Counted from the first letter of the stretch, positions 31,939 through 45,900 are shown. The stretch is DNA of 64,000 nucleotides from Cylicocyclus nassatus (GCA_958299035.1 CATQJL010000316.1:14292347-14356346), one strand, 5' to 3'. The notes: generated by a model not told the origin, from the letters alone. Made by a program: numbers and translations.

Positions 31939-33482
31939 CAGTACTGCACAAAATTATAGGTCCACTCTAAAAAATGCCATAACTCACTCTGTTGTCAATA
32001 AAATGTTCCAAAATTTGGTACAGCCGTGTGTTCACCAGCCTACTAACAGTCATCAAAACGACTCTCGTTTTCGTTCGGTTCTTCAAGAAAAAATCAAAAT
32101 TTTTGAAAAAAGCAGGTGAAGGCTGGTCAAAATTATAGGTCCACCTGGAATTTTTGCTGATCTAAGCACTTCCTAGCTTCCAAATTTTTTTAAGTAGGTA
32201 CACATTGAAAAGTGTTAAACAGCTGCCTTAGTCAAGCCGCGTTGTAACTCCAAAAGAACCGATTATCTGCTTTTTCGCCTTGAAAATGATTTCACATGTA
32301 TTTCGCTACAGAAACCTGCTTTGAGTTGAAAATTTTGCAGTTCTTAGCTTTTATTGGAAGCAACAGGGTTTCCTTTCAATTCTGGATGCTTTTGACGTGA
32401 GTTGAGGAAAAAATCTGACTTTTTGCTACTGAGGGAAATCCGACATCGACTTAATCGGGAGCCTAAGCCTTAGTTTCTGCCCTAAGACCCTTTATGCGTT
32501 ACCATTATAACCTCAAGATATAGTAGAAGCATTCTTTACACAAGAATAAATCTGTACGCCATACTTACAAGTGTTCATAAAACCGCCCTTTGCTTCTTTT
32601 TCGAAACATGAGTTGTGCAGGGTAATGATGCTGTTACTCACTTCCAAAATGGCTTGCCAAGTGCGCCACTTCTTTTAGATTTTTGACAGTATAACTAGAT
32701 AGTGGATGCAACTTGTATTATATATTAACACATGATTCTCCATTCTCCTGAAAATTTGGTCAGAGCCACAATTAGATACGATGCTTATCGCAATCATTTT
32801 CTGCAGCGTGATTTCCATAAATTTACTGCTAGGATGTCTAGAAAGTTGTAACCATGGAATACGGACTCCTCCTTGTATAAACAATGCCTTTACTTTACCT
32901 AATGCCTTTGAGGACATTGTAAAAGAAGTTTGAAGGCAGAAATTTGAGCTCAGGATTGCAGTATGTCAATGTCGGATTTGCTTCAGCAGCAAAGAGTCAG
33001 ACTTTTTCTTCAATGCTCATGTCAAAAAGCATCTAGAAGGTAGATGAAATTCGTCGCTCTCAGTCCAGCTGAGAAACTGCAGAATTTCTTACTCAACGCA
33101 GGTTCCTGGAACGAAATACATGTGAAAGCATTTTCAAGGCAAAAAAGGCAGATAATCGGTTCTTTTGGAGGTATGACATAGCTTGACTAAAGCACCTGTT
33201 TAACACTTTTGAATGTGTACCTACCTAAAAAAAATTTGGAAGCTAGGAAGATGCTCAATTAGTAAAAACTTCAGGTGGACCTATAATTTCGACCAGCCCT
33301 CAAGCCTGCTTTTTTCAAAGTTTTTGTTTTATTCTTGAATAACTAAACTAAAACGAGAGCCGTTTTGATGACTGTTAGTGGGCTGCTGAACACACTGCTG
33401 TACCAAATTTTGGAACATTTTATTTACAACAGAGTGAGTTATGGCATTTTTTAGAATGGACCTATAATTTTGTCCAGTACTG
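31939..33482. mobile_element. Tc1-like foldback element, 1.5-kb palindrome
   Basis: Perfect outer ends CAGTACTG..CAGTACTG (inverted), followed inward by ACAAAATTATAGGTCCA, are flanked by TA on both sides (31937-31938 and 33483-33484), the target used by Tc1/mariner elements. The two arms are inverted copies for at least 500 bp and weaker similarity continues nearly to the centre at about 32700. There is no transposase ORF. A transcript would fold into a long duplex. Confidence 0.88.
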
Positions 33483-33883
33483 TAAAGCAAATTACTTATC
33501 AATGTCAAGCGCGCTCTATGCTTTGAGAAGGCAGCCGGATCTGCCATCACTTAAGTAGTATGCGTCACATTTTTGATTGCTACAGCAGAAAATATGTTCT
33601 TTTTTGGAGTTACTACATGGAGTACCTGATCATGCTAATTCGATCAAATTTCTGTCTCAATATTCGACATAGCCGATACAGAGTACTCGTTTAATCGGAA
33701 TTTTTTTTTTGAATATATTCGATCAATCGAAAAATATTCGAAATTTTTTTCGAAAATATTCGGTACTCGATTACTCGACATTTTTCGTTTTGAAAAACAT
33801 TCGATAATCGGATTCGACATTTTTTGTTATTAAAATATTCGAAATTCGACAATTCTATATTTTCAATTTCTAAATATTTTCGA

Positions 33884-34363
33884 CTAGCTGGCTTACCCGG
33901 CTCGGCTCGGCCCTGTCAAAACACTGCAATAAAGGCCCCAACCCTATCCTGTACAACCTTTCCCTGTGCCCTCTTCTACACTTCATTTCCTGTTCCCTGT
34001 CTTGTTTTCGAAATCAGCATGCTCACTTACCCCCCTGTGCCAACTCCCAGCCCTGTAGTTCAAACTTTGCAAAAAATCGATGAAAGTATTCGATGATTCC
34101 AAAAACTAATATTGTATTCGGAGTTGCCATGCTCATTTACTCCCTATGCCAACTCCCAGCCCCGTAGGTGACTCTGCAAAAAAATCGATAAAAGTCGATA
34201 AAATCGATATCGATCGATGACGAAAAGTAGCCTTTGACATGCTGCCCGCTCCGAAGTATATGTGTGCCAAGTTTGGTCCAAATCGGTTCAGTAATAAAAA
34301 TTTGTATTCCGCACATACATACAGACATACATACAGACAAACACACATTCATCTTTACAAAGA
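33884..34363 (-). mobile_element. Helitron-like non-autonomous element
   Basis: Read on the minus strand it starts TCTTTGTAAAGATGAATG and ends GGGTAAGCCAGCTAG, preceded by A and followed by T, as Helitrons insert. A GC-rich stem region (CGAGCCGAGCCGGG) lies just before the CTAG end. It carries GTCTGTATGT-type microsatellite near the 5' end and the segment 'cgattttatcga'. It shares these with the copies at 62633 and 63263. It sits in a low-complexity ATTCGA-rich stretch (33680-33880 and 34364-34390). Confidence 0.65.
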
Positions 34364-34390
34364 TTATTCGATTATTCGGAAATTTTGATT

Positions 34391-35003
34391 ATACCAAGGT
34401 ATAGTAGAGAAATACAACACGTAAACCCATAAGACCATGTGTATATCAGCTTGAAACTTGTCTGAAATGTCTGTCTATACGCAGTTTTCTCTATTGAGTG
34501 ATTTCAAGGAGTCTGCTAGTTTTTCGAGATCGACTTCAATTCACTACAGCTCCTTTCAGAAATGGTCATTTGCGAATGTAATACATTGTGTCACAATTTA
34601 TAAATCCTTGGCAATACTACGAATACTACTACTCGAATCCATTTGATTCAAAGACTCAGTAGCTTTGAGGAACACCTCTTTTTGTCAGTGGTCAGCTGAA
34701 CATTAACAGTGACCTCGAATTACAAGGAGTTTTTCACAGAAAAGTCAAAGAAAAAGTTCGGAAGAGACCATTTACGTGGTAAGAAAATGCATTTCCTGAT
34801 TTATTTCATTCTTCTCGCTGCGAAACGTGATTTTTTTCGTTCTTTAACATAAAAGTGACCCGTTCTTGTTTATAGAGCGGATGTGGCCTAGTCGCATAGC
34901 GCTCATAATCTTTATGCGAATGATAAGTGCTACCGACGGGTCATGTTTATGACGAAAATTTCTAAGTTCAAAAGTTTTTGAGGATTATATTCTGTTAAGC
35001 ATT
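34391..35003. other. No gene recognised
   Basis: AT-rich intergenic sequence. I see no splice-consistent exon or bounded repeat. Confidence 0.4.
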
Positions 35004-35428
35004 GGCAGTGTCCCAACAGACTGGAGGTATCTGGCTCTCGTAATGATGTGATAGTAGACCACCTACCTAAGCGATGACTGAAGTTTGGAGCGAAAAAGGG
35101 GGTCTACCAAGCCTGAAATTTGCTCCGAAAGTGGGCCGAATCTTACGGTAGGTCCGGACGCCGCCCACACGGCAATATCGATTTGCAGGGCCAGAGTGCG
35201 TATAGCGCACACATCATGAGCGCAGGGACCCGCAACGACTCTGTGTCTCTACCTTGCATGCACTTCGCACTCGCCCGAGCCTACCGTAAGATTCGGCCCA
35301 CTTTCGGAGCAAATATCAGGCTTGGTAGACCCCCTTTTTCGCTCCAAACTTCAGTCATCGCTTAGGTAAGGGGTCTACTATTACATCATTAAGAGAGCCA
35401 GGTACCCCCAGTCTGGTGGGACGCTGCC
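35004..35428. mobile_element. MITE with 145-bp inverted arms
   Basis: Left end GGCAGTGTCCCAACAGACTGG and right end CCAGTCTGGTGGGACGCTGCC pair. The arms continue to about 35150 and 35282 with text such as TTACGGTAGG and AAAGGGGGTCTACC. The centre is unrelated and GC-rich. No clear target duplication is seen. Confidence 0.78.
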
Positions 35429-36184
35429 TTTAAGTAGCACCAGTTCCCCTGCAAACAATATACAGGGTCCCAAAAATGTGCATACTGTTGGTCGTTAGTA
35501 ATCCTATTGCACTAATGTTTTTGCCGATCTTTAGGTACCAATCAGTACAGGCTTTAACTTAGATTCACAGTGGGGGGCAAATTCCACTTCAGTCTTCTAC
35601 TGAAAGATTACGTTAGGCACTTTGATGAAGATTTTTGGCCACTAACAGCCAGATTTTGCCTCGAAAAGAACAGCAAACAAGCCAAAACCTTACATCAAGC
35701 TAATCAAAATCGCTGAATTTGAATGAAGTTTGTACCCCGCTGTGATAGCTCTTTCCTGAGTTATACCAGTTAAACTTTAGCAAATGCTTTTTGATGATCG
35801 CCAGAAATGTATTGGGTTGTTTCAGAAGTTCTATCCGTTTTCGAACTTTGACTTTGATTCACCGTAACTCAGAAATAATCTTTGCAATTGCTATAAACTG
35901 TATTACAATCTGCAAATCATTGGCTATTCTGCGCATTCTTTAAGATTATTGCAGTAACAATGGAGAAGATTTTATAGGCGAAAATTGAGGAACATCTCCT
36001 CTAGAAACCTTCACTTTGCAAAAGCATAACTTGATTTGGAATATAGCTGAATTGCACAAGCACTCCTCACAATGAAGCCCATCATCAAACTCTTTCATAA
36101 AAATTTTGTGCTGGAAAATCCGAAAGGACCCACTTATTTTCTCTTTCTGAGGCGGCAAGAAATGCAATCTATGATATATATATA

Positions 36185-36221
36185 CCAGTCCAAAGCGCCG
36201 CTTCGCGGCGCTTTGGACTGG
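36185..36221. repeat. Perfect 17-bp stem hairpin
   Basis: CCAGTCCAAAGCGCCGC, a TTC loop, then the exact reverse complement. A TATATATATA tract lies just before it. The function is unknown; it could be a hairpin RNA or the remnant of a short palindromic MITE. Confidence 0.85.
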
Positions 36222-39200
36222 CTGTGTGTATGAAGTGGGATGTATATAAAAGTCAGAACTTTTCATAGGCAAAAGTATAGCATCAATCTTCCAGGTATGC
36301 ATAGCTTTATGTAGACAACCCTGATTAATATTAAATTAGTTTTACGCATAACGTCCTAAAAAGAACTCAAACACTCTTTCAGTCAACAGCCTCATGCAGT
36401 GCCACCCTAATCAAAGCCCACAATGTTGCTGATGCGCGAAGTCTTTTTGGTAGATGTTCTAGTAGGAGCTCATCTGCTCTCTACGGGCTTCTTTTCTTCG
36501 TCCCATACTACCCTCCCCCTACTCTCCACAGACACCAAAAATTCGTCATATTCATGTGTGCGGCTTTTCCATCACACCTAAAGTTTTAAGCCAAACTTCT
36601 CCCTCCCCCACCTCTTAATCGCTTTCCTTTTGTACTGAAGAGTAGGAAATGAATGGGAGTAATTGTGAGTTTTCAATAAAATCTTCTGTCAAGCTTGTTT
36701 TCTACTCTGAAGCTTTCCCCAGACAACGTAAATATTTCTCCACACTTTTCGATCTAGCCCGTAGCTTTTGGGCTTGCCTCCCTCCCAAGTAGGCTTTATC
36801 GCAAAGCGTTATTTTGAAGTTTCTCGTTCAAAATATCTTCATCTCTTCACAAATTTTAGTGCTCTCCAAAATTTCACACACAGAGTTTCCTTCAATGTAC
36901 AGGTCCCTTCAGACGTTCAAAAGCCAACCGCACTCCTGTGAGTTCACCTGTGGTGATGTTCTTCACATTGAGGACTACATTAAACCTCCTCTTAGCCTCT
37001 ATTTTCAAAAAAGACAGACTGTTTTCGAAGTCATCTCCCAGGTTTGGCATCGTTCAGACCGCACCGTACGCGCCGGTATCCATCCGAACCCGCCTGAACC
37101 CGCCGGAATCGTCGAAACCTGCCAAATGATTGAGGGAAGGTGATATGAAGTTGAGTTATAGGGCATTTGCAAAATCGTGACAATGGCGCGAGTGCAACAC
37201 CTACGCACTTCAGACGAACGTATTTTTTTTTTGGTTTTGATCTTTATTTGAATTTTTTTCTACTTACGTATGATAACATCTAGATACTGGAAGTGACTGA
37301 GCTGAAAGTTGGACTGATACCTTTTTTGTATGAGTGTTTTATCTCTTGTGGGCGCAAAGACCGCAGTCAAGTCCGTCTCGGGATTCTAAAAATGACCTGT
37401 ACTTGTGAATGACATGTATCGTTTGTTCCTCAGCTAGATTCCCAAAGGTACCACGTCATCTCACTGCCTTTCGCTCTTTTGAACAAGTTAACCTCGGGTA
37501 GTTCCGTTGAAATTTCAAAACGTGTCAAAAAGAGCGAAAGGCAGCGTTGCACCACGTACGCACGCTGGTTCACATGGGAACTTTTCTGGGGCATACAGGA
37601 TACATTTCACAATGCGCAGAAAATTTCACGCGTGCTTTAAGATAGCCAATTTTCAGGCATATCTCTTCCCAAATTTGATTCCGGTGTTCAGTCAGAAAGT
37701 TAGCGGCGTGGCCTGTACTATGCCTTTACAGCAGACAATTCGGATTGTTTTCGCTATTGGAAGACCAATTCTCAAATCACTCTCTTTCTCTCCTAGAATT
37801 TTTTTTGGAAACGTCGATTTTTTTCGTTCAAGATGTATTTCTAGAACTCTCCACTTCCCCATTTCTTCCTAAGCTTCTCTAGCCTGACCTGCTCCCTTTA
37901 GTTTTGACCCGAAGTGGCCCAAAATCTCATTACACCATACGAAATAACTGATGGTCGAAAAACCGAAAACTTAATGAGAAAATGATATCTACAATTACTG
38001 TTGCAATTGTTACAACTTTGTTGAGCTGTATTTCTGTACACTGAACTGTAAATGGCCAACGGGATTTGATACTGCTCAATCGGCACACTTTCATAATGTT
38101 AATATGCAGCCAACTGTCGCTCGGTAACAGTAGAATTGACCAATGTTACTGCTATGAACTTGAGTTTAAAAGGCATTTCGATAAACTGCTAAAACGGCGC
38201 TAATAAATGAATTCAAGCTCATATAATGTGAACGAGATGGGATAATATGCGTCTATGATAGTTCAGTTGAGGTTTCTGTAAATCACAGAGAATAAATCTT
38301 TGTGAAAGCATACCTGCAGGAAACGATAGAGATTGATTGATTGATTAGAGCTAATAATCAAGCAGTTTGATACATACGACAGAGTTACTTTACACATGGT
38401 AGATGTAACAGCCGAGAAACATTTTGCAAATGGGAGTTTCAAAGCCAAATATAAAATTGATAGAAGGCAAAAAAGGAGACTCAAAAATTCATCTGAAGCG
38501 ATCGCAGAATTTTTTTTTGAAAACTGACTTTTTGGAATTTGGTTTGTGAAGCAAAGACCAAAACATTGACTATAGCAATAATAAACTTAGCCAAGCATGC
38601 ATCTACCAAAATGCGTGTTATATCGAAAGCGAAATCAAGACATGGAATGGTGCGCGTTGATGCCAGAGCAACTGGGAAAAAACTGTAGTAAACAGGCAGA
38701 CGATCCTAACAAATTTGAGATCACGTAGTCGATGGGGGAAGCCTAACTGGAGTAATGTAGAGAAAGAATGATCAGTCAACATGTATTCTAGACTGTATTG
38801 TACCCACAGCCATCATACCGCCTTGATCGGATCATTTTTCCATAAACATATACGCACGGGCGGTAGAGTCCATTTCTATCCCAAAGACGGGAGGATGCGG
38901 CAAGTCGTCTCAAAGCGCTTTTTGCGCATGTTTGAAGAAGTTTAGAAGCGTATCACATATTTTGTTAGCTAAACTAATTTGGAGTCTCGGGTGAGGCCGG
39001 GGCTGTCAGCTAGTTTTTTGATATTCTTAATCGTGTTCGCCGTTGACAAACCATGAAATCCTTTCGTTCTTCTAGTAGCAGTTGTTTTAGCTCTAATCTT
39101 ACTATATGGAGTAAAAGTTCCGCGATTGCAATATGTTTATGATTTTTATGCGAATTGAAGGGACCATAAAGACAAGGTTATGTTTGAGCTAAAACTTTGT

Positions 39201-39822
39201 AAGTTCAAAATTTTTCTGAAATCATATCCCGACGAGCGTTTCGTAGCACAAGTCTCCAGCAAACATTATGTATGTTTTGAGAGAAATTTTTTTTGGCTGT
39301 AGATTTCACGGCAATAGAGCAAAGGCGAACGTTTTCACATTTGTTTCGCTGTCTTTTCAAAGTACGCAACCACACAGCGAACAAAGTTCTATGTAAACGA
39401 AAATATGCCTGAAAAACTAGAAGAAAAGAGCTTTAAATGATATAAGCAATGTTCATGAAAAGTGGTTTCTTCCTCCAAAATCGGCATATTGAAAACGGGT
39501 AGAACTTTTGAAACAACCCAATACTTACACCATTCAAAAAAAGCCCAAAACTCGTAAAAAGTTGAGTGTGAAATCAGCATGTGCGAAAACCTGTTACACA
39601 ATCTTCCACATTTTTTGAAAAAGTTTTATCTTACCCCCTATCATAATGCTTCTGTATGGTGAAAGTTCTTACCGTATCCTACAGTTTCGAGCAGCGATGC
39701 AGTGAAAAAATAAAAGAGGTCACTAAGGAAAATTGTTTCGTTTGTGGCAAAAAAGTCACATACGCTGAAGAAACATCACACGATGCTCGTACACATTTAG
39801 TTGCCCACGTCGTTGTACAGTT

Positions 39823-39828
39823 TTTATT
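39823..39828 (-). terminator. Candidate poly(A) signal of pmt-1
   Basis: AATAAA on the minus strand, about 135 nt after the pmt-1 stop codon. The spacing is normal for a nematode 3' UTR. Confidence 0.5.
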
Positions 39829-39961
39829 GAAATTTCATGCCGTCACAAATTTTTATAAGTGAACAGAAGAAAATTTACAAATCATCAATGTTACAAGAAG
39901 CATTACAAGTCGTGAAAATCTCAAATTCATCAAATGGTTAGCCGTTTCATTATTAACCTGA

Positions 39962-42900
39962 TTAAAGTGAGGCTTTTATGAGCACGTAGTAGCAGTCAGA
40001 AGAGTCCAGTTGCTAAAAAAAGCTTTTATTGATTTTCAAGATTTTCAAGAAATATAAAATTAATCAGCGCGTGGTTTGCTAAGCAGTAAAAACTTACCAA
40101 ATTATGATCGCTGAAGAATGCCGATTCAGCAGCTCTGCACTCTTTTGTGACATCAGTGATAGAGATGTTTTTGAAGCCACATGTGGTCATTCGCTATAAT
40201 ATATAGCACTGATTTATTTTTGTGTTTGATTCTATCTAAGAAATTTTCCAGTAATTTACCTTATGGATAGCCTGCTCATCCACATTAACAACGGGTTCCA
40301 GCAGTACAAAAGCTGCCCCTCGTTCCATAATACTCTGTAACCAATACGCTTGAGGACATTCAGAAGGTGATAACCTGGTCCAAGGTTGGTTTAAATAGCA
40401 TAATTTGGGTTATTGGGGTTTTTTTATACGGGAGGGTTTGAGAGGTCTCAACCCAGATACTGTACAAGGATAGGATTAGCTCATAGGATTTATATGTAGC
40501 TTAAACATTCAACACTCTAAGCTTTCGCCCACTACCGTACGCATGGACGCTGACCTGCTGGGAGCACGGTACCGGGTAAAAGCTTAAAGCCGAGTTTCTC
40601 GAATGCAAAAGGAAATAAGCGCTAAGACAGACCGATATCCTCTTAATACTGTCATCGCCATTTGTTGCCAGTAGTTCTGTACCGATGAAACAGTCAAATG
40701 AAGCATCTCGCTGGCTCCAATATTCGATTGACGATGATAAGGTTTCGTTCCAACCGAACCTAGAATAACTGACTTCAAGCTGCTCTACCTAGATTTATTT
40801 TCTATTTGTCACATTCTATATAAGATTGACATTGTCAAAATCTATGTAAGCAGCGCTTCAACGATAAAGCAATGTTAAAAGTTGACTGAAAATGGAGAGA
40901 ATCTTTCCAACAAAAACAATGATTGGGAATGGCAGTACCGTAATCCTAACCTGTAAGAATACGGTAAAAACACAACTCAGTTTGATTTAAGTTCCACTAA
41001 CAAGATTAGAGAAGCATTGTTTAATATTGATATTTTGGTACGGATACTGTCAATACATGATTCCAAAAAAAGAAAAGCCCAAAGCTGATCCATATAACAT
41101 CTGCATATACATTTGGAAGTTATTTAGAGCTGCATACAAATGCGATATATTCCAAATCTAGAAATTTTTTAAATTTATATCTATCTCCATATACCCTTTG
41201 ATTGAAGGTGGGGCTTCGTGACCTAGTTAAGGCTTGAGAATAGTCAGAGAGAGAGACGCAGACTGTATCGCGGGCGCAGGAGGCCTTAATTAGGTCACAA
41301 AGCCCCGCCTTCCAGCCACCAAACCAGTTGAAACAAAGGTTAGACAATTTGATCATCTAGAGGCACTTTACCATAATCTTCATACTTTATTATGAACTAC
41401 TGAAGCAGTAATCTAAAGGTGCTAGAGCTGATAGATTTCGCTTTGGGACCCGCCACGGTTTCCCGCTGTTGGAAGATTTTTGAATTGAGCTAGCGATTCT
41501 TTATTAGACTACTGCTGCTATAACTTCAAACAGATCATGAAAACAGTGCGAGCTATAAGGGATCTGAAAAGTTCGGCTCGTACTGCCTATGGAGAGTGAA
41601 ACTCTGTTTGGACTCTACTACCCTTACTTTCTGATTTTACCTCCATTCTGGCGAAAAGAGCTAGGTTAATATTAATACCTTTGATCATTCTCTTACAATT
41701 TTATTTAACATCCAATAATTTGATTGCTTTTTTTTGCAAGCTCACCTTACTCGTTGATTCTTTGTATTGTTCGCCTTTGTGAGTGACGTCCTATAGAAGT
41801 TTTCATTCAATTCCACATTCCAAACATTGCAAGAAAACTTCTAAACATGGACGCTGAGGTTTAAAAAGTATTTAGACAAAGATGAAGCTTTGTGAACCTC
41901 AGCTAACAAATGGGAGTTGATATGTAGATAAGGCGATCTGCGTCTAGGAGTATACACATAAGCGGTCCCGTTCTGAGGTACCATTTCGTTATTGAGAACA
42001 TTTGAAAAAATCTGAAAAAAATATTGATTCAAAAGGGTGAAGAAGTCTCTAACATCTGTCATAGCGTGTATCAAATAAGATTGACATTTTTCGATATATA
42101 AAAAACTTATTTAATAACATTTTCTGAAGTATACGAAAATATCTAAGATTTTCATTCTTGATTTTTTTAATTATCTTCAGCTTTGATATGAGAAGAACAA
42201 ACTTTGTCGGTCCAAACGCATTTCTCATTGTCGAGCTTTCTATCCCATTCTACTTGTTCAGCATGCCATGTTTCACTGAAATGAAGTTTTCCTAGTTAAA
42301 CGACATGGAGTTTGAAGAAAAACTCATTTATCCTTTTATGGAAAACATAAAAGTTTATGAATTTATTGGGCAATATAAGATTACTGGAGGGTGGTCTGGA
42401 TCTGATACATATCTGATCTGATAAGATCTGTGTACCTGTTTTTGTATGCGGAGTTTAAAAAGCCCCGATGAGCTCACGTAATGAGATCATGACTCTCGCC
42501 CAGTACCGTAACTCTTCAAAGCGGACTATTTAGTGTGGCTAGCTCGTGTACGGTAGTGGGCGAGCGCTTACGGTTGGCGTTTTCAGGTAGGAAGAAATCT
42601 TATGAGCTGCTGTTTGGGCTACAAATTAGTCAGTCCTTCCCGAATCAATTTCACATTAAAAAACCAAGGCACACAGTTTTTTCACAACTGAAAAAACTTC
42701 AATATGAGGATAAGTGAAATCCTAACCTGAAAAGCTTGAGCAACTCGCTAGCCTGAGTCTCCTTATCGCCATCGGCTGGAATTTTCTTCGTCAACCAATG
42801 CACTTGCCGCCAGTTGTTTGACCGCTTAACAACCCTATTTTTCTTTTTTCTTTTTTTTTTCAACCTGAGCCTTCTTACCCTAATGTATGTGGGCACAGAG

Positions 42901-45900
42901 CAGCTCCACAGCACTTCAAATCGCCATAATTTACCGGAGTTGTCACGATATCTTATTGCACGAAGAAGCTTAATGAGAAAACGATGTCTGTAAACTGAGG
43001 ATATACCCTATTTGATGTCCATTTTCATGAAAAAGTTTATGAAAAGAATGAAGACTTACCTTGATGTATAGAGAAGAAAACCGGTAATGTGTTGGGTTAG
43101 ATTCCGCATTCGAATGCAGAGATGCGTGTTTTGCACGACCTTGAATGAATACGGTAGAGATAAACGGTATAAAACACAAAATGATGTTCAAAAAGTTACC
43201 AGTGCTTGGCTCTGAGCAGCTTTCCCTAAGATGTAGATAACCATCGGCTCGTAGCCATCTCATAGCATTGAATAAGAACTCGATCACCTCGCGGTCCGAT
43301 AGATACATCATCAACCAGTTGGTGAATACCAGATCCACGCTGTAAAAACACAAATTCGTTGAGGAACAAAAAGAGGGTCCTATACCTCTTCTCTTCCATT
43401 TGTAAATGAACAGCATCACCAATTTGGTAGCTGATATTTCCAAGATGGGCGTTTCTCTCTTGATTTTTAGCGATGAAAGATTCAATGAAGTCGGTGGAAT
43501 GTACCCATCGGGCTGTCTCAGCGAGCACTGTTGTGAAGCGCCTATAATTTTACTAATTAATTATAATATAGCAAAGAGACCCCTTTATTGTGCGTGTGGA
43601 GACTTCTATAAAGAATTCCAGATGTACTGAGTCATTAAAAGTTTAGCTTGGAGAAACATTTCCATTCCACAGTGAACGGAAAGGTGGAATTGGGAAGGGG
43701 AGGGGAAAGAGGGGGGGGGGGAGGAAGAACAAGAAATCATCATGCCAAGACCTCCAAAATTTCTGTGCGAAACAGCGCTTCGAAAAAAATGTGTGGCAGA
43801 TTTTAACTAGGATTTATTAAATCTAAGATATCATTTTAATTACTAACAGAAAAACATTCACTCCCCCCCCCCCGTGAAGCATATATGTAGATACATAAGA
43901 TTAAAATTCCGCATCTATACGGCACAGGATGTAACTATGCATGCATGTGGGAGGAGCTCAGAATAAAGGGGCGGAGTCTGCCATTTTCCAGATTTTAGCC
44001 TTAAGGGTCGGGCATATGTACTTCACGCGATTTCAGTCGCGACGCGATTTGGTAATTTGCCATAACCCTTCGGATCCAACACTAGCAAACTGCACATGCA
44101 TAGTATGTGTAACTCACGTAGATTGATGAAATGCCCTATCTTCTGTACATTTAAAATGTGCCTACAATGAGTTACGGACGGTTGAATTATTGCCAAATCG
44201 CCTCGCAACTGAAATCGCGTGAAGTATGCCCGGTTCTTCAGCACTGATTGGTTAAGTTACTTTCGATTGTCATATGATATTATGCCAGTGCCAGGTTTGT
44301 ACGGTGGAATGTTTTATTGGCCTTACGTTTCGACAAAATCGTCTTCGTCGGAGGCCTGAAAGTAGATTGCAGTGTTATCTGTGGGACCAGACCGCCAAAC
44401 GCATGGGACAACGTCTGGCCCCAATCCTTGCGATTTGTTTCATGAGCAAGATCGAGGCACCAGTTCTTGCACGCTTGCCGTTGATGTACCGCCGTTACAT
44501 CGACGACTGCTGCGTTATAACATCGACGCAGTCCGAAATGGACGAATGCTTCCGAATCCTAAACCAGCAGTCGCGGTACATAACGTTTACAAGAGAAACC
44601 CCGAAAAACGGATGGCTTCCCTTTCTAAATACCCAGATAAATCTATCTGGTGACACCATTCGCATAAAATGGTACCGAAAGGAAAGTTCAAAGAATATAC
44701 TGCTACATGCCAATTCAGCGCACCCAATCACAATGAAACGAGCCGTTGTGCGCAATATGTATCGAACTGCTATAAGTGTATGCACAGGTGAGCAAGAACG
44801 ACTCGAGTCCGTAAGACTGGCTACACAAATTGCGCGTAGCAATGGTTACTTGCCACAACGTTTAAGCTGCGCTTCCAAGTTTGCGAACAGTAGCCACGCT
44901 CAGGATAACAAGGTGCCCTTGTGTATGCCTTTCATTTCCGATAAGTTCAGTGCAGCAATAAAAAAATGTATAAGGCGAGCACAACTGCAAAATGATATTA
45001 TGCTTGTGAACATTCCGAACGAGAACATCAAGAAGCAGTTGGTAAGGAACAGGCTCTATGACGCAGAATGTCTATCAGAGCAATGTATTGTCTGCCCATA
45101 CGGAAAAGTAGGTGATTGCGCGAAAGCGGGAGTAGTGTATGAATTGGAGTGCTTGAACTGCAAGGCGACATATATCGGAGAAACGGGTAGATTGCTGAAT
45201 GTTAGACTTAAGGAGCATCTGGCGGCAAAAAGACGAGCAAATGCAATGTCGCCGTTGGGAAGACACAGAATTGAAACGCACAACGGCGGTGAATTTGACG
45301 TTAAGTGCACTATTTTGTCATATGAGGCAGAGATTACAGTGAGGAAAACCGTTGAGGCAGCGTGGATTTCCCTTCGAAATCCTAGCTTGAACAACAAAAA
45401 TGAATGTGTATCAATAACAGCCGAACTTTTGCCTATCTTAACGATCTGTGAGCGATAGTCTGCACATATATAAGTGACGATCATAGGACAGCACTTAGTG
45501 TCGTCTGTCTCTTCGGTGCGACTAAGTACTGACTCTACTGACTCTCACTAACACCACGGTGGATAAAGGTGCGTCTTCTGGTCGACATGCCCCTGTATGT
45601 TGAGTTCAGAGCGTGGTCTAGACTCGGCAGTGCGGGGAGGCGTTTGGCGGTCTGGTCCCACAGATAACACTGCAATCTACTTTCAGGCCTCCGACGAAGA
45701 CGATTTTGTCGAAACGTAAGGCCAATAAAACATTCCACCGTACAAACCTGGCACTGGCATAATATCATATGACAACTAATAACATCAGTCCAAATGCCCA
45801 GGTTCAGAGAAGAGAGAACGTTTAACTTACTTTCGATTGTTTATCTGTACTGCATTCGCATGAAGCACATATTAGTTACATGTATTAGTGTTATGATGGT

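Larger units (their letters stand above)
35429..39961. other. Gene-poor stretch downstream of pmt-1
   Basis: No convincing exon. It contains a perfect hairpin at 36185-36221 and an inverted repeat CTGCCTTTCGCTCTTTT (about 37460) against AAAAGAGCGAAAGGCAG (about 37528). A short plus-strand frame at 39656-39862 has a CX2C..HX4H pattern (CFVCGKK..SHDARTH), but it lies antisense to the pmt-1 3' end and has no other support. Confidence 0.5.
44270..45821 (+). mobile_element. Penelope-like element, 5'-truncated, with inverted terminal segments
   Basis: It lies in intron 2 of pmt-1 in the opposite orientation. A 130-bp segment at about 44270-44402 is repeated inverted at about 45643-45775. The whole is bracketed by near-identical direct repeats TTAAGTTACTTTCGATTGT (44251-44269) and TTAACTTACTTTCGATTGT (45822-45840), which I take as the target duplication. 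Terminal inversions of this kind are known for Penelope-like elements. The ORF inside encodes part of the RT and a GIY-YIG nuclease. Confidence 0.85.

Noticed and set aside
39656..39862. Small frame with CX2C..HX4H spacing, perhaps a zinc finger
   Set aside because: Only one motif, antisense to the pmt-1 3' UTR, without splice signals or neighbouring exons.
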